The position numbers were made by a program, and so were the translations under genes. The notes beneath the pieces were generated by a model. It saw only the letters and a program-made list of their open reading frames with translations, was not told the origin of the DNA and did no database searches. Shown here piece by piece: positions 46,010-56,560 of a DNA stretch of 64,000 bases (within the stretch, counting starts at the first letter, position 1; every line of letters begins with the position of its first letter). The DNA is from Agapetus fuscipes. Taxonomy: Eukaryota; Arthropoda; Insecta; Trichoptera; Glossosomatidae. The DNA lies in NCBI GenBank assembly GCA_951799405.1, contig OX637339.1, positions 5,084,001-5,148,000 of the forward strand, given 5' to 3'.

Positions 46010-46167
46010 TTTAGATTTGGAACAGTGTTTTTCACTTCGGGCCGTTCCGCGCTTACTCGGATTTTAGTTAACTACTACTGTAGTTTCAAACTACCAAATT
46101 TTCGAATCTGCAGTAACTTTAAAGTTATAGTTAACTAAAATATTACTACAGTTCAATATACCGGGCC
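46010..46167. mobile_element. Right end of the Harbinger element
   Basis: Ends in CAATATACCGGGCC, the complement of GGCCCGGTATATTG. The first bases match the termini of the MITEs at 37301 and 52405. Inside, TAGTTAACTA occurs at 46067 and again at 46126 with CTGTAGT and ACTACAG in opposite sense, forming subterminal inverted repeats. The Myb-like start codon lies about 350 bp inward. The flanking TTG is not the expected TWA target, so the exact end base is uncertain. Confidence 0.6.
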
Positions 46168-46536
46168 TTGAAAAGAAATGAAGAAAAAAGAACTAACTGT
46201 TGTTATGCCTACTTGAATTGTGGTACGGTAAGGTACATACATACACATATAACAAAGTGAAACCGTCTTGTGGGCAACGTGTACAAAGCCTGGAGTCGCG
46301 TTCGTATTGTGGCAGAGCACGACTGTTGCAGTTAATATGCTGCCTCGGTAATTTATAGCTCACGTTCGCCGTACCATGTGAATATCCCTCAAGGATCCAT
46401 CCTTCACCCGCTGTTAAAAATATACTAAAAAAACGATGTCATCCCAAGCGACCTGAATCAGAGCTTTAAGTGTCTCTGCAATCATCGATGCTATATTTTA
46501 ATTCAGATGTTTTATTGTAATATAATTTATGATATC

Positions 46537-46733
46537 AGACGAACTGTTACAGGAGAACTTACATTAATTTTGACGTTTCGTTAGCGACGTAGCCAATGTC
46601 TTCAGGAAACACCTTCTCAGCACGACGACTGAGAATGAACAGAGAGGGTGTATCCTGAAGACGTTAGCTACGTCGCTAACGAAACGGCGAGAATAATGTA
46701 AGTTCTCGTAAGACGGTTCGTCTAATATCCGAA
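46537..46733. mobile_element. Foldback element E with two hammerhead-like motifs
   Basis: Two arms of about 85 bp (46537-46620 and 46648-46733) are inverted. The right arm carries + strand CTGAAGA (46655), C, stem GTTAGC/GCTAAC around TACGTC, then GAAAC. The left arm carries the same on the - strand (46572-46606) with GAAACGTC, where ACGT is self-complementary and GTC is the canonical cleavage triplet. The two motifs face outward from the centre. The outer ends share ATATTAGACGAACCGT and its relatives. Partial copies are at 39500 and 54031. Confidence 0.6.
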
Positions 46734-46800
46734 TAAAAAAATAACTGTGAAGTTATTATAATTGTAAACATGTCAAACGACTGTAATTCTAACTTACACC

Positions 46801-47034
46801 TTACATTATCTATGATCTCATTTGCAAAGATATTTTATCATTAAAGATTCATATTAAATGAATCCCGACAACTTGTAAGTTCTCACTTACAAATAAAATC
46901 CAAATCTCAAACGGACGTAAGCAACGCCCTGCAATGCTTGCCAACTTTCCCTGAAAAATGGGTGGCATTGTCAAAGTGAACCATTTTTGCAATATAAGTG
47001 GTCAACCTCATACCAACCTATTAGTCAAGGAATC
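46801..47034 (-). repeat. Repeat A copy
   Basis: GATCTCATTTGCAAAGATAT, CAACTTTCCCTGAAAAATGG, ACCTATTAGTCAAGGAATC. Middle part shortened. Confidence 0.75.
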
Positions 47035-48117
47035 AATACAAAACATTGTAAATAAAGCAGTGTTTCAATGAAAAGTAATTATTTTTCTTTACAGTCATTT
47101 TTAAATTGAAAAACATCCGTTATTTTTAACAACCAAAATAGACAACAAAAAACAAAGAAGACTATTATTTTATCGTTCCTCTTGCCTTGCGATAAACCAG
47201 TATATAAAAAGTATATTAGGAAAAGCATGAAGCTAAAGAGACGTTATAAATTGGTACAACGCTGCTATAATAATGTTATTGTAAATCAGCCTCAAATTAA
47301 AATGGTTGTAATTAATACAAGCACATTAGGAGACACAAAAAATACAGACAGACTTTTACTGGCTTGTTCTGACGGAACCTGTGAACGAGATTTTTTTTAC
47401 GATTTTTGTACCAAACTAGTAGCAGTAAACTGCAAGATATGAATTAGGAATACACCAGGGATGTTATGTATTGTTATGATTTTACCTGGGTTATTTTTTA
47501 TTAAACAGCGAGTTATTTATTTAACAGGATTTATTTTGCACAATATGCGGTTACATGGCACTTCTCTAGCTTATCGACTTCGCGTCACAATGTATCAATC
47601 GACTCTCTCTCCACACCATTGCGGCTCGTGTATATGGGTACGAAAGAGACGATTCTTGCTTGATCTAGATTATTCCACATACTTCTATATTGGATTTTTC
47701 GAAACACCTCCAGATTGTTCGACGCACACCATCGTGCTTACGCGCACGCACCTAGATACATGTACACACAAAGTCATAGTTTGTAACAGTATATATTCTA
47801 TTGTTGTGTTTTTAAGCGGGTTCAGAGTTACATCTGCACAGTCTCTATAGTATGACAGTTGATTGATTACTGACTCTCCAGGTGATGCTGAACTCCCATA
47901 CTGTCAAAATTGGTTCAATTTTGCAAATGCCACTACTGTTCCAAAAAAAAAGGGACACGATATGCAGATTTTACAATTTATTTGAGGTGTAGAGTTTTTT
48001 TTTGGTAATACATAAGCATGCAAATTTATCTTTGCAACTTATATATTTTATATAGATAGCAACACCATACTGGTAGAAACACACTTGATAACAGGGGGAA
48101 CATAAATCCATAATAAT
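47035..48117 (+). other. Unrecognised open frames, probably not a gene
   Basis: Two consecutive + strand open frames (47182-47442 and 47461-47850) show no domain, low-complexity hydrophobic/basic composition and no shared splice signals. The second has 12 or more Cys/His residues but no ordered zinc-finger spacing. I do not call a gene here. Confidence 0.2.
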
Positions 48118-48372
48118 CTTTAATCTTAGCTGCAAAGATGTATAAACATTTAAGATTCATATTTAATGCATGCTCACAAGCAGATGTGTGTGTTAGTTTG
48201 CGCTTATACATACCACATGCTTACTAACAAAATACAACAACAAAAAATCCTGCAACGAACAGAAGCCCTACACACTTGCCGACCTTCTTTGACACAGGGG
48301 TGACATTGACAAAGTGAACCATTTTCTACAGCATGGGTGGTTAGTAGCATACCAACTTATAAGGCATGGAAG
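48118..48372 (-). repeat. Repeat A, near full length
   Basis: From AATCTTAGCTGCAAAGATGT to ATACCAACTTATAAGGCATG. It carries an extra insertion in the middle (48225-48265) relative to other copies. Confidence 0.8.
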
Positions 48373-49254
48373 ATTTACACTATAATTCAATAAACTACTG
48401 TTCCTATCTGAACAGCATTTAAGTATATCGTACGTGTCTTTAAAAACATATGAAAACTTTATTCCTCATTGTTCAATTAAATTGCTTTTGTCTCGGCCGA
48501 TCCGATATTAATCAAACAACAAAATAGCATTTATAAAAAATGCATTACACTCTGATAAATAAATCTCCAGACCAGTGCGCAAAGAAAACTTTCAAGGTTG
48601 GCAGTTGAACGGGATTTAAAAAAAAGTAAATTCACAAAAAAATATTTTTAGTTATACTAATTATAAAGGTAACTAAAAAATCGTCATTTAGAGGTATTTC
48701 GAAAACCTAAAAGAACTATTTTAATTGCAACCCTGGCGGTGGTTTTTAAATAAGAGTGAATGGCATTGTACTAATACATACATTTTTTTCAATTTGGACT
48801 ATCAAGAGTCTGTGTCGCCTCATTGATTTTCTTTTCTACAAACTGTGTGCGTACGTAAATATCAGACCTTTCGTGAACGCTACCCGTTTTGTGATGTGAC
48901 GCCCTCGCACTTGCTTAATTGCAATGCATCGGTTCCTTTTCCACGCACTATCGAAACCCTTCCAAACTCAGGCCTTAGATAGACTTTAATTAAAGATTTG
49001 ATTCCACCAAAGATGTCAGACATGATTTCCTGTTTTGTTTCTTTCTTCTCACCCCAATCACAGTGAGATCTTCACAAAAGAAGAAAAAATGTGATAACCT
49101 ACCTACTTTCATCCGACAAAAGGAAATTGTTTGATTGTATGCATAAATTGATTGGCGTAAGGCATACCGCTTTACCGGTGAAAATGAATAGGTTTTCAAC
49201 TCTTGTAGGGGACAACGTAACAAGATAGGTATTACATTGATATTTTTTTTAAAT
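48373..49254. other. Non-coding, no gene seen
   Basis: AT-rich DNA with a few short open frames lacking motifs. Positions 49145-49215 (CGTAAGGCATACCG, GGGGACAACGTAAC) vaguely resemble SINE2 fragments. Confidence 0.3.
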
Positions 49255-49925
49255 TGTAGGACCACATGCGGCATGGGTTATCGCAAACTAATACGTGTCT
49301 GCTTGTGGGAATGCATTTAATTTGAATCTCAAATGGCATATATCTGTGCAACTTAGATTTAGATACCTTATTCCTTGACTTATAGATTGGTATGAGGCTG
49401 ACCACCCATACTGTAAAAAATGGTTCACTTTGCCAATGTCACACCTGTTTCAGGGGAGGTCGGCAAGAGTTGCAGGGCTTATGTTCATTTGAGATTAAGT
49501 TTTTATATTGTAGCTCCACATGCGGCATGTGTGAGCGCGAAATCATGCGTGTCTGCTTGTGGGAATGCGTTTAATATGAATCTCAAATGACATAATATAT
49601 CTTTACAACTTAGATTCAGATTTAGATACATGTCTGCTTGAGGAAATGCATTTAATATAAATCTTAAATGGTATATATCCTTGCATCTTAGATTAGATCA
49701 CCCATACTGTAAAAAATGGTTCACTTTGCCAATGTCACCCCTGTTTCAGGGAAGGACGGCAAGAGTTGCAGAGCTTATGTTCATTTGAAATTAAGTTTTT
49801 ATATTGTAGGTCCACATGCGGCATGTGTGAGCGCGAAATTATGCGTGTCTGCTTGTGGGAATGCATTTAATATGAATCTCAAATGACATATTTATCTTTG
49901 CAACTTAGATTTAGATTTAGATACC
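49255..49925 (+). repeat. Repeat A: three tandem/adjacent copies (reference site)
   Basis: A partial copy (49255-49370), a full copy (49371-49625) and another lacking its 5' end (49690-49925) follow head to tail. Family consensus in order: CCTTGACTTATAGGTTGGTA, GGCTGACCACCCATACTG, ATGGTTCACTTTGCCAATGT, CACCCCTGTTTCAGGGAAGG, CGGCAAGAGTTGCAGGGCTT, ATGTTCATTTGAGATT, GTCCACATGCGGCATGTGTG, TGCGTGTCTGCTTGTGGGAA, TGCATTTAATATGAATCTCA, ATCTTTGCAACTTAGATT. It ends in a variable (TTAGA)n/(GATTTA)n run. It has no TIR, no tRNA-like box and no open frame. The microsatellite tail suggests retroposition (inference). Confidence 0.85.
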
Positions 49926-50297
49926 TACATTGTTAGCGCAAAGCTAGTGTCATTGTGTACCTAACCATCGTTATTTATTTGAGGATCAAACAGAATTGTT
50001 TTTTCCCCTTTTTTTTCAAGAGAGCATCGCTATTTGAAGCAACCCTAATCTCCACGCATGTACTGTACACATTTGTACGGATGCCTTGTTCTTGTGAAAT
50101 TAAAAACAAGATTAATCTACCGCGGGAGATTGATGTGAGCGGAGCTGTTTTTTATTCGCGCTAATTTGTGGCCGGTATATCGCTGTCTAGTCAGAGGCGT
50201 GCAGCATTAGAAGCAATCTAAGCCTTGGACTCCAAGAGACAAAAACTAGAAGAATTTTGTGCGTCCCAGGCAATGCTGGCTAAATAGGACTTTGTGA

Positions 50298-50520
50298 ACA
50301 GTCTGTAGTCTTGTGGTTACCGATCGAGTTCGATTCCCGGTGAAGCTCATAAAATTATCATTCAATTGTAGAATTAATTCTTCGCTGGGTTGAAAAAATC
50401 ATTTGTCTTTGCCATTAGACCGGTCGCCAAAGATTCATCCAGTTTTACAGCACGTGAACCTTGTTGAGGTATCAGGCGATGACCGAGCTCCCAAAGATCT
50501 CTTGAGGTGTGATTCATACA
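50298..50520 (+). mobile_element. SINE1 copy
   Basis: Head CAGTCTGTAGTCTTGTGGTT with a partly deleted A-to-B interval and B box GAGTTCGATTCCCGG, then TTCGCTGGGTTGAAAAAATC and CTCTTGAGGTGTGATTCATA. It ends before the AATCATCC tail. Confidence 0.75.
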
Positions 50521-50974
50521 GACTATTGTCTAAAAATTGGCTCATTGAGCGACTAAATAATGTATAACCCTGTTATCGAAAAGAAAAAAAAATCCAAAAC
50601 ATAACATATAAAATGTGAAGAAAGTGTTTTTTAAAAACATAAAAAATTTACTTTTAATTTTAGATACAAGATCAATAGACGCCTGATTTTTCAACAATGT
50701 CACTCTTTTACTAAGACCATAAAGTATAAGAAACATAATTTAAAAAAACTGCAATTTTAAGGCAGCGCCGTCTTAAAGGTTTTTTTAAGCAGGTATCTCT
50801 GAATTTGTTTTGGATTTCTTCAGTGTTTTTTTTCTTTCTCTTTCATTTACTTACATGTACCTATCTCTCGTTTATCTCTCGAAATTGTTATCTCGTATTT
50901 CCTTTTCTGCATGACATTTAATGTGTCTAACTTTTTTAAACTAACTTTGTACAATATGCTGGATTAAAGTGCAT
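50521..50974. other. Non-coding, no gene seen
   Basis: AT-rich filler with TTTCTTTCTCTTTCATT-type pyrimidine tracts near 50830. Confidence 0.35.
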
Positions 50975-51385
50975 TATGTGAGAACTGCACTGGCTGAGGG
51001 TCCGAGAGAGGGTGGAATTTAAGTTGTGTCTCACTGTGCATAGGACCCTGAACGGCACTGCACCCCCATGTCTCGCTGAGCTATGCTCTGTCGATGGGAC
51101 TTCAAAAAGACCACTACGCTCTGCCCTTACTGCTGTCAACAAGGTTATAGTGCCCAATAGAGCAAACACATCAAACTTTGCAGACAGAAGCTTTGCGGTG
51201 GCCGGGCCGGTGGCCTGGAACAATTTACCCATCGGTGTTCGCGCGAACCAGCCTACCACCACCTTCAGAAAGGAACTGAAGACACTTCTTTTCTCGAGAA
51301 GCCATGGCGCCCTTGAGATGGTCCTGGACCATTAAATGGCGCCACAGGAAAGAAATCATCCATCATCATCATCATCATCATCATT
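50975..51385 (+). mobile_element. CR1/L2-like LINE 3' end with (CAT)n tail
   Basis: Open + strand frame of about 107 codons: LCLTVHRTLNGTAPPCLAEL, RPLRSALTAVNKVIVPNRAN, FADRSFAVAGPVAWNNLPIG, FRKELKTLLFSRS. This is the well-known C-terminal block of CR1/L2-like polyproteins, here without interruptions and thus the youngest LINE in the window. The 3' UTR has a GGCGCC hairpin, AGAAATCATCC and a CATCATCATCATCATCAT tail (51362-51385), matching the AATCATCC tails of SINE1. Confidence 0.85.
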
Positions 51386-51788
51386 ATATTATAAATTATC
51401 CTTATATACACATATACAGGACGGAAAGACGGTGCTCACTAAAACCTTTAATACTGCGCACAAGCTACGTGTCGCATACAATATCATTTATAATAAACCC
51501 ATAAAGTTGCTTATAAAGCAGGCAGTGAGTGCAGAGCCGTGTGGGCGTTCTATCGGCTTCTGTATTATAGCTGCACTATCTAGTGCATTAGTATATCCTG
51601 CGTGCACCGCATGGAGAGACAGTGTGCATGCTAACGCCCTCATTATCAAAGCACGCTTGCAGGCTTCGATACATAGATGAAATAGATTGATGATGATTCA
51701 CTAACAAGTATAATTTGTAAGTGTCCCTTTGATAGATTGTCATTGGCAACAATTTTTTTTTGTACTTAAGCAGGTAGCAACTATTTTC

Positions 51789-52080
51789 CCTTATTGAGAA
51801 TTCCTTGACTTATAGGTTCTTACAGTATGAGGTTGTCCACCCATACTGTAAAAAAATGTTCACTTTCCCAACGTCACCCTTTGTTAAAGGGAAGTTCGGC
51901 ACTCGGCAGTAGTTGCAGGATTTATGTTAATTTGAGGTTTGGACATCAATTTGTAAGTACACATGCAGCATTTGTAAGCGCGTCAAATTACATGTGTCTG
52001 TTTGTGGACATGCATTAAATATGAATTTTAAATGTAAATATATCTTTGCAACTTAGATTATAGATTATAGAGACTTTAAA
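51789..52080 (+). repeat. Repeat A copy
   Basis: TTCCTTGACTTATAGGTTCT, GTCACCCTTTGTTAAAGGGA, ATTTGTAAGCGCGTC, to CAACTTAGATTATAGATTAT. Confidence 0.8.
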
Positions 52081-52404
52081 CTTATTGGGTTTCTGTCTAT
52101 TATTTTCAAATAATTTTACCAATTACCCAGTCTCTCGCTCAGTAATCAAACGGTCTTAGCAATGATCCGTGTACATCGTGTAAATATGATAAAATAAACT
52201 AAAAGCTTTATCCATAAATAACTTATTTATACGTGACTTCCAAGTGTAGGTATAGTATATGCTTTCAAAGGATTTATCCTGTCCCTTTCCACCCACGTTG
52301 AGTCTTGAATTTATAAAGCCTTTTGTCATACCGGCTTAGGTACATAATGTTGAATTTATTAACGTAAGCAAACGAAATATAAAAGTAAGAGATATATTCA
52401 CTAA

Positions 52405-52530
52405 GGCCCGGTATTTTCAACGTTAGCATAGTGAGTTTATACTGAATGAAAAGGACGCACTTATGTCCATTGTATGGGTGTTTTTTTATCAGTGTAAAGC
52501 CTCATATACTAACGTTGAAAATACCGAGCC
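52405..52530. mobile_element. Single-copy Harbinger-type MITE
   Basis: GGCCCGGTATTTTCAACGTT at the left and AACGTTGAAAATACCGAGCC at the right. Interior related to the units at 37301-37687 but inverted (GTTTATACTGAATGAAAAGG then ACGCACTTATGTC). Flanks are TAA and TTA, not a matching duplication, so one side has changed. Confidence 0.8.
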
Positions 52531-52609
52531 TTAGATTGAGCTCCCACTTCAAGTAAATTTGTTATTGTAAGCTGTCTTCCTTATACATAAATACTGGTAT
52601 TTGTATTTG

Positions 52610-52765
52610 GATCCAGAAGCCATTCTGCTAGGGGTAGGTAGTGCCTCTGCTGATGTGTCTCCATTTTGGCCATCCTTGCACACGTCCTCGTACGCTTCTT
52701 TTATCTTTAACATTCATCACTCTTTTCATGGATGCTCTTCTCTTTTTCTTACTCTGCAGGTTCCA
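52610..52765 (-). mobile_element. LINE 3' coding relic
   Basis: On the - strand it reads ASMKRVMNVKDKRSVRGRVQ followed by G-W-P-K-W-R, resembling the extreme C-terminus of non-LTR polyproteins. Related blocks at 967-1090 and 7690-7825. Confidence 0.45.
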
Positions 52766-53079
52766 GTTATTCACATACTCGCTAATATAATTTGATCAAT
52801 CCAGCAACTCTCAGCCAGCCGTGTAAGCTTAAAACTTCAATCCATTTTTTACTCGGTCTTCCCCACTCTTACCTTTGACATGCGCTTTGTATATTTTAGT
52901 CAGTCATTCATTGTCGATACCCGATGCCTAGATGCTAAATGACAAAAAACGACGGACAGCGAATCTTGGTCTCTATTTATAGGTGAGAATAAAGGTTATT
53001 CTCGAAGCATTGAGAATTGACACATGCGAGATTGCGTCAGAAAATTCTGTTAAGAATATTCGAGTAAACATTTACACTA

Positions 53080-53336
53080 AATCTAAATATGAATCTAAGC
53101 TGCAAAGATATGTATCATTTGAGATTCATATTAAATGCATTCCCACAAGCAGACACGCATAATTTCGCGCTCACACATGCCGCATGTGGACTTACAGTAA
53201 AAAAAACCCAATCTCAAATGAACATAAACCCTGCAACTCTTGCCGACCTTCCCTGAAACAGGGGGGACATTGGCAAAGTGAACCATTTTCTACAGTATGG
53301 GTGGTCAGCCTCATACCAACCTATAAGTCAAAGTCA
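53080..53336 (-). repeat. Repeat A, well conserved
   Basis: CTAAGCTGCAAAGATATGTA, CACATGCCGCATGTGGACTT, ACCTTCCCTGAAACAGGGGG, CCAACCTATAAGTCAAAG. One of the closest to consensus. Confidence 0.9.
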
Positions 53337-55006
53337 CACAATTAATACAAATACAATTATTTAAGAACCTACATTCAGAGACTTCCCAGACTCACACAGA
53401 CACAATTCACACAGATACACAATTACGCATTCGCAACAATTCATTAACACAAACAGCGCACCTTGTCCTTGAATATTTTCAGTATAGGTTACATATCCAA
53501 GATAGAACACAAAATAATATTTCATAGAATTCATCATCAGCAGGTTTGCCTAATTAATGCATCACATTCTATTGTATTCAATGCATTATTGAGAATTTGG
53601 CGTACTGAATTCATTATAATATTCTCATTGTGATTCAACCTTCCAACGATCAGTCATCTTGACTCAAGCCATCTTGTTGATGTGAGAATGTAATATGTAT
53701 AGACGAAAAATATGAGCTCTAGACTTTTCTGGTATGAAAATGGCATCTTAAGATTTATGTAAAGTAGACGTTTTCAGTCAGTCTTTAAAAGAACTCCGAA
53801 AAAAAAATCAGTTTAGTTATTGCGTTGAATAGATAATGAAGATAATAAATTTACCTGAATAAAATCATTGAAATCATGTTGTCAAGAAATAAATAAATAT
53901 TTTATTTTTTTGTCTTACAAAATTGACAGTATAAGTAGCTTTCACTCATATAAACATATATCTTCTCACTAGAAAACTATTGGAGTATTTATTTTTTTAC
54001 GTATTAAATTTAAAATAATGCCCCTTTTCGGATATTAAACTAACTTGAACTATTTTCTACATTTCACTACGTCTTCGAGAGATACCCTTTATGCACGACA
54101 ATTGAGGATGAACTCTACACGATCCTTTTAGAATTGTCTTCTCTTCCTATTATAGATACTTATCTTACTTTGTCCTTCGTCTCATATTATTTTTATCTTA
54201 GTGTTTCTAAATAGTCAAGTTGCAAAATTATTCTTTACTTTTACCGAGAAAAACGTGCTTTCCACATTTTTTGAAAACTTAAAAAAACATGATGATTTCG
54301 AGTGTATGAGGTCCATTAACTCATACTCAAAACGGCCGCTGACGGAATGATTTTAATTTTTAAAAGTATGGCAGGTATGCGAAATATGCACTCGGCGTTA
54401 TCGCCACCCCACCCATCATCTAAGTTGGAGCACTTTATGGACATAATGTCAAACTTCAGCATCCAACCATCAGACAAATTTAAAAAGAAACGGAAAATAT
54501 TTTAAGATATTTTTTAAATAATGAATTTAAAGTATACCTTACTTTTTTCTCGTAAAAGGCATTCTGCACCGTATAAATAATGAAATTCAAAAACCATGTC
54601 TCCATAATTATAAGTGTAACCATACACGATGAATAACTTGGAGTGAGTTTTAATTAAATATTAGTTTATCGATCACCCGATATGTCTCGATGGCCCATTA
54701 CCTAATGCCAGGCTGCGTCAGCACGTGTAATGGATACACCAATTTTAATCAGCGGTTTGGGAAGCCATCGCTCCATTCACCACCGACACTCAGCCAGGGA
54801 ATTCATTAGCTTTTTATGGTGAAACCTTTACGCACACCTGTGCTGCCAGATACCTAATATTTAAGGCAATGGCTTCCATAAATTAACTGGGGTTGTCGTG
54901 TCGCAGACATATTTTTGTTTATTTTTTAAATCATTGTGTCTCTTTATGTGCAGGTTGGCCAATCTTTTATCTTAATTGCAATGACATGTTAACTTTTAAT
55001 GTAAAC
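53337..55006. other. Non-coding, with a decayed foldback E
   Basis: No gene recognised. CGGATATTAAACTAACTTGA, ACTACGTCTTCGAGAGATAC and GACAATTGAGGATGAACTC at 54031-54110 are a heavily decayed arm of foldback E. The rest is AT-rich. Confidence 0.4.
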
Positions 55007-55237
55007 CGGTCCGTAGCTCAGTGGTAACACTGTGGACTCTGAATGGGAAGGTTGTGGGTTCGAATCCCGGCGGAGCACAAAAAATATACCATTTATATTT
55101 TCAAATTTGCTCTTCGCTGGGTTGAAAAATTCATAAAAATCTATTCCAATGACCGGTCACCAAAGGTCCATCCAGCCTTACAGAAACTGCGTCTTGCTTG
55201 AGTATTGGCGCTTTGTAGCAACGACCAAGCTCGTACA
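55007..55237 (+). mobile_element. SINE1, best tRNA head
   Basis: Head CCGGTCCGTAGCTCAGTGGT then AACACTG, with intact A box (TAGCTCAGTGG) and B box GGTTCGAATCC at 55058, the normal Pol III internal promoter spacing of about 45 bp. Body TTCGCTGGGTTGAAAAATTC, CACCAAAGGTCCATCCAGCC, CAACGACCAAGCTCGTACA. The 3' hairpin and tail are replaced by repeat D. Not called a tRNA gene because the head does not close into a cloverleaf with the acceptor stem. Confidence 0.85.
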
Positions 55238-55330
55238 CCTCTGCGGCACTACAACAAGTGTCATAGACCCCTAGAGTCTCTAGAGCCTAGGGAGTCTTCC
55301 GCGCAGGATTTCTTAAACACAAAAAACCCA
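55238..55330 (+). repeat. Repeat D fragment
   Basis: CCTCTGCGGCACTACAACAA, GTCATAGACCCC, GGGAGTCTTCCGCGCAGGAT then TTCTTAAA. Shared with 56455-56560 and the split copy at 59379-59740. Confidence 0.65.
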
Positions 55331-55419
55331 CAAAGAGACATGTGTATAATGTATTCCGCACATCATGCTGCAGTGTACTTACAAAATCAAAACCCTAATC
55401 TAAATGAACTAAATGAAGC

Positions 55420-55528
55420 ACTTAAATTCTATCTGATTTTCCCTGAATCAGGGGTGACTTTGGCACGGTGAAACAATTTTTACAGTAAGGGTAGTCAGCC
55501 TCATAGCAGCCTTAAAGTCAAGGAACTG
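55420..55528 (-). repeat. Repeat A fragment
   Basis: 5' part: TTCCCTGAATCAGGGGTGAC, CAGTAAGGGTAGTCAGCCTC, CCTTAAAGTCAAGGAA. Confidence 0.65.
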
Positions 55529-56229
55529 GTTGGCAATGACAAAGTGGACTTTTGATGATACTGTCGCACGAAAGAGGGATGTTACGCTTTTGGTCAAAGG
55601 AACTCTTTCGCAAGGGCTATCAATCTCCACCGGCAACTAATATCCTTAGGATCGAGAATCGGGCTTCTGGTGTTCTCCTTCGACCGGTATCTCGAGTATA
55701 AAACAATGGGTAAATATCACATCGATGGCGTAAATGAAAAAGGATTTAAGTAGTCGTTTTCAGCCGAAGATGTGGGATTTTTTAAAGAACCAAATTACAG
55801 TACCTAATCACTGGACTACAAGACTCGATATCAAGATACAGATAGTGCAATAGTGGTATTGCTAAAGCTGCGGTAAGACGACACCTCTCACGGAAACCTA
55901 TCGACAACCGCAGCCCTCGTGTAACCCGAAACCTGGAACACGCTGGGATACTCTAAACACGCTCTTACAACTCATCATTACCTAATTAATACGTGGAAGT
56001 ATTATTGCGAATACATTTATTATATTGCTAAGTATTTGGCTGAAAACTGATACATCCCTGTTTCATGGAAGGACGGCAAGAGTTGTAAGGCCTTATGAAC
56101 ATATGATTTACCGAAAAAATCACAAACGATTAAGAATTGGCTTTTATTTTATGAAGTATGATGAATAAACGAAACTTTGATAATCTTTGTAACTTTGATT
56201 GAAGATAGATTATATATTATACATAAGGT
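55529..56229. other. Non-coding, one repeat A shard
   Basis: CCCTGTTTCATGGAAGGACG then GCAAGAGTTGTAAGG at 56045-56107 is a + strand piece of repeat A. Nothing else recognised. Confidence 0.4.
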
Positions 56230-56345
56230 ATATAGTGCAACTTCGTACTGACATGTTCCCCGAAGAGGTTGCACGTGGCGTGTGGAACCTATTTATTTTC
56301 ATAGGTAATGGGGTCAGACATACGCTAAACATTTCAGTCAAAGTT
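56230..56345 (-). mobile_element. SINE2 3' fragment
   Basis: CATGTTCCCCGAAGAGGTTG then CACGTGGCG, TGGAACCTATTTATTTTCAT and AAACATTTCAGTCAAAGT correspond to the SINE2 3' body only. Confidence 0.6.
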
Positions 56346-56454
56346 AGGGTGGAAAGTTAAGAAAATAGTGATGGATATGAATTATATGAGAGAGATTTAC
56401 AAAAATAGGGAGATAAGGAGGCAACTCCACTTCCACTTCCTTGCAGTGCCTCAC

Positions 56455-56560
56455 GACAGAAGCAAGAACTCAAGCACCACCTCTGCGGCACTCTTCCAGG
56501 GCGACATAGACCCCCAGGACTTTCAAGAATCAGGGAGCCTCTCGCACAGGATTCCTTAAA
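56455..56560 (+). repeat. Repeat D, uninterrupted copy
   Basis: AGAACTCAAGCACCACCTCT, GGGCGACATAGACCCCCAGG, ACTTTCAAGAATCAGGGAGC, CTCTCGCACAGGATTCCTT. It gives the empty-site sequence for the MITE insertion at 59442. Confidence 0.7.

Noticed and set aside
47182..47850. Two adjacent + strand open frames
   Set aside because: No recognisable family, different frames separated by a stop, no splice signals joining them.
55007..55080. tRNA gene
   Set aside because: A and B boxes are present but the acceptor ends do not pair and the sequence continues into a SINE body seen at many loci.
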